Notes under the pieces: generated by a model
What the model was told of the DNA's origin: nothing
What the model saw: the letters and a program-made list of their open reading frames with translations, nothing else
Databases searched by the model: none
In this document: positions 1-9,046 of the stretch, piece after piece
How the letters are laid out: each line of letters begins with the position of its first letter
How positions within the stretch are numbered: the stretch's first letter is position 1
Position numbers and translations under genes: made by a program
Source of the DNA: Prorocentrum cordatum
Taxonomy: Eukaryota; Sar; Dinophyceae; Prorocentrales; Prorocentraceae
Length of the DNA: 24,123 nucleotides
Reading direction: 5' to 3'
Assembly (NCBI GenBank): GCA_963575745.1
Contig: CAUYUJ010014272.1
Span: forward strand, 218,370 to 242,492

Positions 1-413
1 CCGACCATGAAGAGCAGCACCGATGACTCCGAGAGCAGGTAGCCTCTGGCGCTGGGCAGCCAGCCCCTCAACGGCTCCTCCCGCTCGGCTCGAAGGAGCA
101 GAGACCCGGCCTCGCCGCCGTTGCCGGGCCCAGCCCCAGTGCGCGGCAGGTCGACCCAAACGTCGTTGTCGCCCATCGCCAGGTGCACGGGGCGCCCCGC
201 GGCCGCGGCGTCGTCGGCGCCGGGCCGCGAGGGCCACCTCCGCAGAATCGCCGGCTGCTGGTCGCAGCCCTCCCTCGCCACATCGACCAACAAATGCGTG
301 ACCCACCACGGCACCTTGCACGCGACATGCTGACCGTCCGACGCCTCCCCGAGGTCCAGCCGCGGCCCCACCCAAGCGCCGTCCAGGTCCCGGAGGGAGA
401 TGCTGCGGGCCAT
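1..413 (-). CDS. SL-preceded hypothetical protein, 5' part (runs off window)
   Basis: An uninterrupted frame runs from an ATG at 413-411 to the left edge, 137 codons with no stop, so it is 3'-incomplete here. The product starts MARSISLRDLDGAWVGP and continues through VPWWVTHLLVDVA, HLAMGDNDVWVDLP and GYLLSESSVLLF. It is a mixed acidic and hydrophobic, globular-looking protein without the simple repeats of nearby shadow frames. I recognise no domain or catalytic motif. The ATG is chosen because it is the first one downstream of the SL relic at 456-480, leaving a 42-nt 5' leader. A spliced-leader copy in genomic DNA upstream of a gene is the known signature of a processed, reinserted cDNA in dinoflagellates, and no intron is seen, as expected for a retrocopy. 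Seen: the open frame and SL. Inferred: that it is expressed. Function unknown. Confidence 0.7.
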   Translation of the reverse strand, partial: MARSISLRDLDGAWVGPRLDLGEASDGQHVACKVPWWVTHLLVDVAREGCDQQPAILRRWPSRPGADDAAAAGRPVHLAMGDNDVWVDLPRTGAGPGNGGEAGSLLLRAEREEPLRGWLPSARGYLLSESSVLLFMV

Positions 414-455
414 GGCGAGCTGCACCCGCCCTACCCCAGGCGCGCGATGACGGCC

Positions 456-480
456 CTTGAGCCAAAATGGTGGCTACGGA
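456..480 (-). other. Relic dinoflagellate spliced leader with a 3-nt duplication
   Basis: Read on the minus strand this is T, CCGTAGCC, ACC, ATTTTGGCTCAAG. The canonical dinoflagellate SL is D-CCGTAGCC-ATTTTGGCTCAAG, so all 22 positions match and the only difference is three extra bases, best read as a tandem CCA. It is not an SL RNA gene, because the bases after CAAG are GGCCGTC rather than a GT splice donor. Just upstream on the same strand, 516 to 484 is strongly pyrimidine-rich, as expected before a trans-splice acceptor. The copy could be transcribed and trans-spliced again. It points into the open frame at 413 to 1. Confidence 0.87.
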
Positions 481-677
481 GGGCAGGAAGATGAGGAGGG
501 TGAGAAGGAGGGATTGGGCCAAGGTGACAGGGCACCCTTGAACGGAAGAAGCAGGCACCACTCAGAGGATGCCCAGAGTCGAGGGATGAAAGGCGCGCTG
601 CCTCAAAGGCCCACCCCCAACGCCAACTTAGACCACATGTGCAACTGCCCGACGCTCTCCCCCCCCCTCGGGGACGC

Positions 678-840
678 ACTGACCTGGGTCAATGCAAACC
701 CAGGTCAATCGGGCTGTGCAGGATCCAGCAAGATCCCGCAGGATCCTGAACCCAGGCCCCGGTCAATACACCCTGGATCCTGCGGGATCCTGCAAGCTCT
801 GGCGCTCTGGCTGACCCCCGTCTGCATTGACCCCCGTCTC
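678..840. repeat. Cluster of nested inverted repeats
   Basis: The left arm at about 721-747 (GCAAGATCCCGCAGGATCC core) pairs with the right arm at about 773-798 (GGATCCTGCGGGATCCTGC) with few mismatches and a loop of about 25-30 nt. Within 681-705, CCTGGGT and ACCCAGG form a smaller hairpin. GGTCAATGCA near 687 is mirrored by TGCATTGACC near 822. The cluster lies between the SL relic and the exon candidate at 861-1118. Role unknown. Confidence 0.6.
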
Positions 841-860
841 TTGAGCCCCCCCGTGCTTTT

Positions 861-1006
861 CTACTCTGTCGGCACGGCCGCGGCGCCAGCGTCCGGCGGG
901 CCGCCCAGCGGCCCGCTCGCCGCGCCGCCCGAGGTCCCTATCAGCCGCACGAGGGCTCCGTGCCCGAGAGCGAGCACGGGCATCAGGGAGATGGCGCCTC
1001 GGAAGC

Positions 1007-1065
<59 letters not shown>

Positions 1066-1118
1066 GGCGGGATGATCCTCGTCTCACAGGCTGCCGTCCG
1101 TAGTCCAATCTGAGGCCC
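861..1118 (-). CDS. Candidate terminal exon with a serine run (low confidence)
   Basis: On the minus strand a possible acceptor (CCCTTGGCAG) at 1119-1120 opens a frame of 85 codons: GPQIGLRTAACETRIIPP, a run of about 18 serines from the trinucleotide repeat, CFRGAISLMPVLALGHG, and an Ala/Gly/Pro-rich end stopping at TAG 863-861. This frame looks more protein-like than the Asp, Val or Arg runs of the alternatives. If real it is the last exon of a gene lying upstream of the SL-tagged gene on the same strand. High GC leaves several frames open here by chance, so this is weak. Confidence 0.22.
1007..1063. repeat. (ACG/GAC)n trinucleotide microsatellite
   Basis: About 19 uninterrupted ACG units. 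It reads as poly-Asp on the plus strand and as poly-Ser, poly-Val or poly-Arg on the minus strand, which inflates several open frames. Confidence 0.95.
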
Positions 1119-1848
1119 CTGCCAAGGGCCTGGTCCGACCCAGCTGGCAGGGATCCGAGAGAGAGGTGCTGATGCTTCTGCTGCTGCTGCGCCTCCTCCC
1201 GTGGCGCCTCAGAAGCCCGCGCCCCTGTCCATGCCGAGCAAGGGCATGGCCCAATCCAACAAATAGCTCTAAAAGAGACAATGGTGATGATCCTCCTCCT
1301 CGTCCTCTTCCTCCGCCTGCTCCTTCTCTTCCTCCCCCTCCTTCTCCTCCTTCTCCTCGTTCTCCTCCTCCTCTTCCTCCTTCAGGGCATCAGGATTACG
1401 CTGGTGTCCATGATGATCCAATGCCCGATCCTAAGCCTGAGCGACACTTCTCACGCGCCCACAGCAAAGACGCTCCTCTTTCTCCTCCCGCGCTCGTTCC
1501 AAGACCAGACCTCCAACGTCGCGTTTTTTTCTTGACGTTGCCCCTCCAATGCTCATGGCCTCATCCCCAGGACTGGTTGTCCGTTCCAGAATCGTCCCTT
1601 GGCCCTAAGCTGCCCCCTGAAAGCCCAAACTACGAAACAGCCGGCGGCCTCGAATTTCAGAATCCTCCTATGTTGTTGGGTCCTCGTTTTCCGCCGACCG
1701 CTTTGGGATCACCAGGCGTGTGAGATTGTTTCCCCTCCCATACTCGCTCCCCGCTGGATCCAAACTTGCCCATTTGAGGGGGAGGGGGTGGGGGGTGGGG
1801 CTGGGTCCAGACAGTCCAGGTGCGATCTAATCCGGGGGGCTTTGGGAG
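1119..1848. other. No gene recognised; pyrimidine microsatellite at 1290-1385
   Basis: This interval holds a CTG run near 1177-1191 and a long impure CTC/CTT tract from about 1290 to 1385, which produces Leu- and Pro-rich open frames of no coding value. At 1675-1690 lies GTTGGGTCCTCGTTTT, a short motif that recurs near 8331 and 9591. A G-rich run occurs at 1779-1800. I see no convincing exon. Confidence 0.6.
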
Positions 1849-2260
1849 CCCAAGACAGCCCCAAGATGCCTTAAGACACACCAGCATGGCCAGAAGATGG
1901 CCAAAGACGTCCTTCAGACGGCCCACGATGGCCTCCATTTTATGGTGCATGTTTGCATAAGAACAATGAGCCCCCAAGAGGCTCTCAAGAGGACCCAACA
2001 GGCGCCAAGAGACCCCAACAGTCGCCCAAGAGGCTCCCATGCCTTTCAAGAGGCACCCGAGAGGTCTCGAATAAACCACGAATAAACTCAGGAGAGGCCC
2101 CCTAAGAGGTCCCAGTGTATTTCGAAGAAGCGTCCAATGGGCCCCACGAAGTTCCCCAAAGGCTCAACGAAGCCCTCAAGAGGTTCCCGAGAGGGCGCCA
2201 AAAGGCCCCCCAAGAGGCTTCCTAGAAGCCCCAACGAGGTTCCATGAGGCTTCGACGCGC
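1849..2260 (+). repeat. CCAAGA repeat block 1
   Basis: Degenerate direct repeats of roughly 10-20 bp built on CCCAAGAGGCTCCC and CCAACAGGCGCC, all in plus orientation. Open frames in either strand (Pro/Arg/Gln on plus, Gly/Leu/Trp on minus) follow from the repeat. Confidence 0.8.
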
Positions 2261-2984
2261 TCCTCGAATAACGTCGACACTTTTTTGATCCGCGGGTCGA
2301 GAGCGAGCCTCTTCCGGTCGAAGCTAAGCGGGCCGCGCACAGCTTTAATTGATAGAGGGGGGAAAACAGAGGGAGGGGCCTCACGTCAAGGCCAAGAGAG
2401 GGCAAAGCCCCGGGATCAGGCGGTGCCGAAGGCGAAGGGCGTGCAAAGGTACGCCTTGAACAGGAACCTGGAGGCGAAATACCGGGAGGCAAAAAGCCGG
2501 TGGTGGTGCCGTCAGCGCCGAATCATGTACACCAGCCCCATCAAGAATGTCGACACACGCATCCCTTTATACTTCTGCCTGCTCCTCCCCCTCTCCTCCC
2601 CATCCTAAGCCTCATCTTCGTCCTCAGCCCTCATTTTTGGGGGCAGCCTGCCCCCAAAAAACCAGCCACAATCAAACCGGATCCTTAAACCTGGGGCAAC
2701 ACGGACAACACGTAGAATGGAGGGGCCGCCGGATGTGGCGTCTCCGAGGAGAGGGGGCCTTGCCCCATGTAGTCGGCACACTACTCAGCACACTCAACAC
2801 ACTCAGCACGCTCCTCCTCCTCCTCCTCCTCCGTCCCGCCTCTCCCTCCCGCTGCTGCTGCTGCTGCCTGCTGCGTGGTGCTGCTCCGACGCTGCTGCCC
2901 CCGCCGCTGCCATGCCGCCGCTCCCTCGCGAAGCTCGTGCCCCCGCGGGGAGCTCCGCACGCGGTCTCCGCGGGCGCGCCCGTG
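2261..2984. other. No gene recognised; CTC and CTG microsatellites
   Basis: Mixed unique-looking and pyrimidine-rich DNA. CACTCAACACACTCAGCAC occurs near 2790, then a CTC run at about 2812-2834 and a CTG run at about 2851-2867. No splice-consistent exon or known motif was found. Confidence 0.5.
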
Positions 2985-3345
2985 CGGGGCCGCCCCGCCC
3001 CTTTCGGCCCCCCCCCTCGTACGCTCCCCGTGCCCGCAGGGAGGTCCGCTGCGGCCCAGCAGCGGCGCTCTCATGGCGTTTCGGCCCGCTCCCTTCGGCA
3101 CAGCCCGAAGACGACGTGTCGTGCCTCTTGGAAGGGGGGGCTCTACAGATACAGCCCCAGCCCCCGTGAGGGCGTTCGGGAGACCTCGCCCCGCCCCTTT
3201 CGGCACACCCCTGACCAATCTCATGCCCCACACGGAGTTTCACCTGCGGTCCCGTCGCCAAGCCCGTTTCGGCACACGCCTCACGCGTTTCGTGCCCCAC
3301 AAGGAGCTCCACATACGGCACCATCCAGGCCGTTCGCATAGCGCC
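2985..3345 (+). repeat. Degenerate copies of the 88-bp minisatellite
   Basis: Landmarks of the array at 9047-10797 recur here in order and plus orientation: CCCCTTTCGGCACACCCCT near 3197, CGTTTCGTGCCCCACAAGGA near 3286, and GGAGCTCCACAT. Divergence is greater than in the main array, suggesting an older copy. The overlapping plus-strand frames rich in Arg and Pro are by-products. Confidence 0.65.
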
Positions 3346-3651
3346 CCGCCCCCACGAGGCGCCCCAACCGCCTCCAAGAGGCCCTCTTGGGGCTCCCCAC
3401 GACACCCCAACACATATACAAGAGAAGTCAGAGCCACAACTCAGGCACCGTGGCGGGATGGGTCGAAAGCCACTAAGATCCGCCGCCCCCTGTTGGCTTG
3501 CCACAGGGGTGCCCGGCATGGTGGACCCTTTCGGTTTTTGGTTTCGGCTCTTTTTCCAAAAGAACTATCCCCCGGGGCTCCGGCCCAGCCCGCCGGCCAC
3601 CCGGAAAGGACTGCAAATGCACGCAAACGACCTCAACGTCCGGAACAAATC
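3346..3651. other. Spacer with dispersed motif; no gene
   Basis: At 3431-3465 lies a motif of about 35 bp (GAGCCACAAC, TCAGGCACCGTGG, CGGGATGGGTCG) that recurs at 12452-12486 and 16675-16709. A TTTCGG-rich stretch at 3529-3560 is a possible degenerate core. No exon is supported. Confidence 0.5.
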
Positions 3652-4795
<1,144 letters not shown>

Positions 4796-4802
4796 CCAAA
4801 TG

Positions 4803-4850
4803 CCCCCTCCTCCTCCTCCTCCTCCTCCTCCTCCGCCTCCTCCTGATCTT
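4803..4850. repeat. (TCC)n microsatellite
   Basis: About 45 bp of CTC/TCC units with one CTCCGCC interruption, at the right edge of CCAAGA block 2. Confidence 0.9.
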
Positions 4851-5689
4851 CCTCGCCATCCTCCCCCAAGTGTTCCCCGAAGGGTTTCCACAACGGCTGG
4901 GGAAACACATGGTCCGTTAGCTTGGCAGAGCTCTTGCCACAACGCTCGGCCACATGGGCGATTCTAGAAGGCAGGGGGCGGCGGTGATTCGCCGTAGGCG
5001 TCTTCGATAACGCCGACGTGTCAATATGCGGTGGTGATTCCTATCCGCCCCCGCATGATGTTCCCAGATGCGCCAAGGCAGCGCCGAGACGCACCGACGC
5101 GACTCTGATATGTCCCACTCTGATGGAGAGGGGGCCGGCGGCAGGGGGCGAAGCCCTTACGGATAACGCAGGGGCGCACACGACTCGCTCCGGAAACCCT
5201 GAAGGCAAGAGTCTCTCACCCCCTGAAGGCAACTCACGCTTCCGCCGGCTTTCGCCAGCGAAGCCGCCCTCGTTTCACTCCCGCCGCTCTCCGCCGAGGA
5301 AGAGAAGCCACCCCCTCGATCCCTCGAAGGCGAGACTCTATGGAGCGCCCCCTGTGCAGAGCCCCGGACACCTTCCCTGGGGACAGTTCTCGTCCTGGTT
5401 CCATTCTTGATGGCCCTGGGGCCTGAGAGCGACCTCTTGGAAGGTGAGATCTAGGGCAAACGCCCATGCTGACAAAACCAACACTGCGAATGCCTGGAGG
5501 GCGTTTCCCGTTGGACTCAGGCAGATTCACTTGCTCGGCGTCCCCCCCCAATCCCACCACTACACCGTGTTGTCAACATCGCTGGGCTGAGAAGGCGTGC
5601 AAGTGAGCCCCGACTTGCCTGACGTGCAGCTCTCCTGTCGGGCCTCGCCACGCACCCCACCCACCCCTCCCCGTCCACGCACGTGGACT
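4851..5689. other. No gene recognised
   Basis: Unique-looking sequence with short local repeats: CTGAAGGCAA twice near 5200-5235, and GCCGTAGGCGTC then CGATAACGCCGACG near 4991-5020. Short open frames exist on both strands but none shows a known motif or paired splice sites. Confidence 0.5.
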
Positions 5690-6183
5690 CGGCAGCGCCT
5701 AAAGCAGAGCAGCCTCCTGGGACCATGAGACCCTCTGAGGACGGCACAGACCTCCGCCACGCCCGCCTCCTCGGCGGCCTCGGCCAACGCGGCGGCGGCG
5801 GCGCGCTCTGCGCCAGGGCCCCGCAGGGCGAGCTGCGCCTGCAGGCCGATGCCTGCCGGCGGCCCCGACGATGCGGAGACGCCGAGCGCCTCGCCGAGGC
5901 GGCCGCCGCGCACCGCCGCAGCCGCCGCCGCCGCCGCCGCTGCCGCGGCGCACAATCGCCGCCGCCGCCCGCCGCTGCCGCCGCCGCTGCCGCCGCTGCC
6001 GCCGCCGCCGCCGGGTGCCTCCCAAGTGGCCGCCGCGCACCGCTCCACCATGTGCCGAACCGCCTCGGGCGGCAGCTCCGCCGCCTCGGCCCCTCGCGGG
6101 GGGCAGGAGCAGAGGCGGGCGCCCGGGCTCCTCGAGACTTTCTCGGCGGCTCTGAGCTCGGCTACACGCAGGAGTGACCCCAT
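5690..6183 (-). CDS. Candidate exon, Ala-rich helical protein (low confidence)
   Basis: A minus-strand frame is open from an ATG at 6183 to a stop at 5560. A splice acceptor (pyrimidine tract then CCCGCGAG) at 6093-6094 may instead begin the exon at 6092. The plausible protein is AELPPEAVRHMVERCAAAT, a Gly/Ser linker, an Ala run, then LALRGPGAERAAAAALAEAA and VAEVCAVLRGSHGP, which suggests amphipathic helices. After about 5690 the sequence loses coding character; GTGCGT near 5680 could be a donor. No family recognised. CGG/CCG-rich DNA keeps all frames open, so chance is a real alternative. Confidence 0.33.
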
Positions 6184-6326
6184 GGGCAAGAGTGACCTTC
6201 GGTGCGCGGCTTTCTGGGGGCCGCGGGGGAGGGCCGAACACGAGCGCGCAAGACGCTACTGCCGCACCGCGTTCGGCGAAGGGTCACTCTTACGCGCAGT
6301 CGAGACTTTCTCGGCGGCTCTGAGCC
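6130..6326. repeat. Direct and inverted duplication
   Basis: TCGAGACTTTCTCGGCGGCT followed by CTGAGC occurs at about 6132 and 6299, a direct repeat offset by about 167 bp. Between them, AAGAGTGACCTTCG (about 6188) is inverted as CGAAGGGTCACTCTT (about 6278), so a stem with a loop of about 75 nt could form. Confidence 0.65.
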
Positions 6327-6542
6327 GTCTTCGGGGGCCCGGCCTCGTCGAAAGCTCCCAGAAGGAGGGGGGCCGGCATCGTCGCAGTCGGCCCTGACTA
6401 CCACGGGCTGCGGCCTGAAAGCCTGCAGCTCCGCAGGCAAGGGAGGTGAGAAGAGAAAACCGGGCGCGCATGGTGCTGCAGCGAGCAAGAGGCGGTACAG
6501 ACATAAGCTTTGGGGAGTCCGCACGGATCACGCCAGGGGACC

Positions 6543-6935
6543 TCAACCCCTTCCCGCAGTCCCCCTCCTCCACGCCGCCACCCACACCCCGTCCCGCGGA
6601 GCGCGCCAGGGGCGGCGCCGAGGGCGGCGCCGAGAGCACGGGGAGTTGGGCTTTCCACCGCCCGCCGAGGCAGTCCGTGCGGAGCTCCTCCAAAGCTCGG
6701 TGACCTTGCGGGCAGGGGCATGGCGGGCGTCTTTGTGTGGCTCCCCTCCGCCTTCGGCGGGGACGAACTCCGCCGAGCTGACGCGTGCGCCCGCGACCTC
6801 GCGGGCCACGCACGAGACCGCTCCCGCCACTGGGGCCGGCACGCCCGCGGGAGCCCGCGCCTCCAGCACCTGCACCGTCGCAGGCGCGGTGCTGCCTGGA
6901 GTGCACGTCACGTTGATCTCGACGTCCGCGGGCGT
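6543..6935 (-). CDS. Candidate internal or terminal exon, unknown protein
   Basis: On the minus strand a pyrimidine-rich acceptor (CGAGCCCCTTTTAAG) ends at 6936 and opens a phase-0 frame: TPADVEINVTCTPGSTAPAT, VQVLEARAPAGVPAPVAGAV, SCVAREVAGARVSSAEFVPA, then KVTELWRSSARTASAGG. The first 100 or so residues look like real protein. The tail after about 6630 is Arg-rich and may be intron read-through; the frame stops at 6543. No ATG lies nearby, so it would be an internal or terminal exon. It shares strand with the candidate at 5690-6183 and could belong to the same gene. No domain recognised. Confidence 0.38.
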   Translation of the reverse strand, partial: TPADVEINVTCTPGSTAPATVQVLEARAPAGVPAPVAGAVSCVAREVAGARVSSAEFVPAEGGGEPHKDARHAPARKVTELWRSSARTASAGGGKPNSPCSRRRPRRRPWRAPRDGVWVAAWRRGTAGRG

Positions 6936-8350
6936 CTTAAAAGGGGCTCGCGGGGCACGGTCAGAGAGCGATCGACGACCGAGGACAACACGACCTTTGG
7001 TGTATTCGGCCCTCGATGTGCCTCTGGGTGCCTCCAGAGACCTCTGGAGCACTTGCTGAGGGGGCCTGCGAGCATTGCGTATGTGTTTCTGTTGGCATTG
7101 TAGATCGATGTAGGTACGGCGAACGACCACCTTGGACCACTGGATTGGCATAGGAAGCAGCCAGCTGCCAGCTGCCGAGTCCGCTGCGCAAGGGGGGAAT
7201 CCACCCTTGCAGCCCCAGGGGAAAGACACGCAGGGTGCTGCGTGTTGCGCGCGTGAGCGCATACCTGAATCCCCCAAAAATGCGTGGCGTGGTCATTGCC
7301 CGATTACCGTGGGTCGTTTGCGCACCGGGGTGCCAACGGCAGGGCGGTCGGGGGTTATACAAGCATCTTTCGCACAACAGCAAACCCTCTACTGCACCTA
7401 GGCCTGGCCTTTCTCGATCAATCCCCTTGCTCAGCGATCGCGCTGCCACCACTAGGAAGATCACGGCGAGACTGGCCTCTTGTTGCCTCCTCCCGATCAT
7501 CAGAATATGATCAACTACGTAAACATGTTTTCCAGTGTGGATTTCCCAAAATGGGTTGTTGCGCTCTCGATGTGCGCGCTATGTGGTGCAATCACCGTGA
7601 TTCAATCTGTGTGGTACAATATCTGTAATTCGATTAAGTTTGCCAGATCTTGAATTGTCCACTCCACTGCTCGCGCAATCATCCCACCCTCCCACCCGCA
7701 ATTTGGCTTGCAAAACCCATGAGGCGGCGATTGTGATGACAGCTTGGCAATGACGGGCGCATGCTGCGGCCGCGCTAGCGCGCGCAAGCTCGCACGCAGA
7801 GCGCCCAGCTAGTCTGGCAAAACCTACGCGGCCACGGTGGCGCTGATCGATGGGAACTCCCTAGCGCGTCTCACAGGCCGCGCTGGCGCGCGGACGCTTC
7901 AATGCGGGTTGGTGATTTGGGCGGGCGCGGTATCATGATGACGGCGTCAGCGGCGGAAACGATTATGATAGTAGCAATGATGGTGACAATGATGACGATG
8001 ACGGCGGCAAGGCCAATGACGGCGCCGATACTGGTCACGCCTGTGACGATGATGACGTCCATGCGTTACTGATCGAGGTTTTGGAATGATTTGGACATGC
8101 GCGTGCGGCCGACGCGCGCGAGTGGCCCGCATGATATTTTTGTCAGGGGCCGTCCCCCAAGCTAGCGCAGCGCCCGAAGGCGTTCGAATGATGTCGGCAG
8201 CGCGCGTAAGAGGTCCGCGTGGTGTCGTTTGACGGAATGTTGAATCAACTCAACGTTTTCGTGAGAATTTTCATGAGCGCGCATGTTTTTTGGGTGTTGA
8301 AGCGCCAATGTTCCCCAACCATCCTGTGGTGTTGGGTCTTCGTTTTGAAG
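6936..8350. other. No gene recognised; GAT/GAC-rich stretch at 7925-8060
   Basis: Lower-GC DNA with short open frames only. From 7925 to 8060 degenerate GATGATGACGATGACGGC-type trinucleotides dominate. At 8314-8345 a 32-bp sequence beginning CCCAACCATCCTGTGG is shared, with one mismatch, with 9574-9605; it contains a CCCAAC / GTTGGG dyad. Nothing else stands out. Confidence 0.55.
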
Positions 8351-8361
8351 AGACGGTCCTC

Positions 8362-8460
8362 ACGTTCTTCTCCTCTCCTCTCCTCTCCTCTTCCTCCTCC
8401 TCCTCCTCCTCCTCCTTCTCCTGCCCTCCTCCTCCTCCTCCTCCTCCTCCTCCTCCTCCA
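8362..8460. repeat. CTC/TCC microsatellite
   Basis: TCTCC pentamers pass into long TCC/CTC runs, with one interruption (TTCTCCTGCC) near 8418. Confidence 0.93.
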
Positions 8461-8596
8461 CAATTACTGAATATGAATACTACTCTCCCTCTTCCCCTGA
8501 TGACGGTTTGAAAGTGCTCGACCCCCCGCGTACTGTTTTTTTGCACGCAAGTTTCCCCTGAATTGGGTTTTCGCCTGCATTTTTTTCAAAATGCTG

Positions 8597-8785
8597 CTCT
8601 CGCTGAGGCGCCGGCCTCATTTTCGGGCCCCGCTCGTTCCGAATCGTGCTCCCGCTGCAGCGCTGGCCTCATTTTCGTGCTTCCGCTCGTTCCGAATCGT
8701 GCTCCCGCTGCAGCGCTGGCCTCACTTCCGCGCTTCCGCTCGTTTCGACTCGTGCTCCCGCTGCAGCGCTGGCGTCATTTCCGGT
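8597..8785 (+). repeat. 53-bp minisatellite, about 3.5 copies
   Basis: TCGTGCTCCCGCTGCAGCGC occurs at 8644, 8697 and 8750, exactly 53 bp apart, with a degenerate partial copy before them starting near 8597. The period is not a multiple of three, so the repeat rotates through all frames. Just downstream (8790-8880) is ATGCCATGC-type degenerate sequence. Confidence 0.9.
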
Positions 8786-9002
8786 GCCATGCCACGGCAT
8801 GCAGTGCAATGCTAGGTCCATACTACGCTTTGCGATGCTCTTCTACGCCATGCCATGCCGTGCTCTACAATGCATCGCGTACCCTTTCGGGATCCTTGCC
8901 CTGCTCGACATCCGACTGTGCGAGTAGAGAGGGGATCTACGCCATGGTGAGGGATGGGAGGGAGGGGTAGGATGTCAGATATGACGCGAACTCACCTAGC
9001 GT

Positions 9003-9035
9003 GTCCTCCTCCTCCTCCTCCCCTCCTCCCTCCTT
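9003..9035. repeat. Short TCC microsatellite before the array
   Basis: TCCTCC repeats passing into CCCTCCTCCCTCCTTCC immediately left of the large minisatellite. Confidence 0.85.
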
Positions 9036-9046
9036 CCGTCAACCCC

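Noticed and set aside
457-1113. A 218-codon plus-strand frame with a long Asp run
   Set aside because: It begins at TTG inside the antisense of the SL relic, spans palindromes and a trinucleotide repeat, and has no protein-like section.
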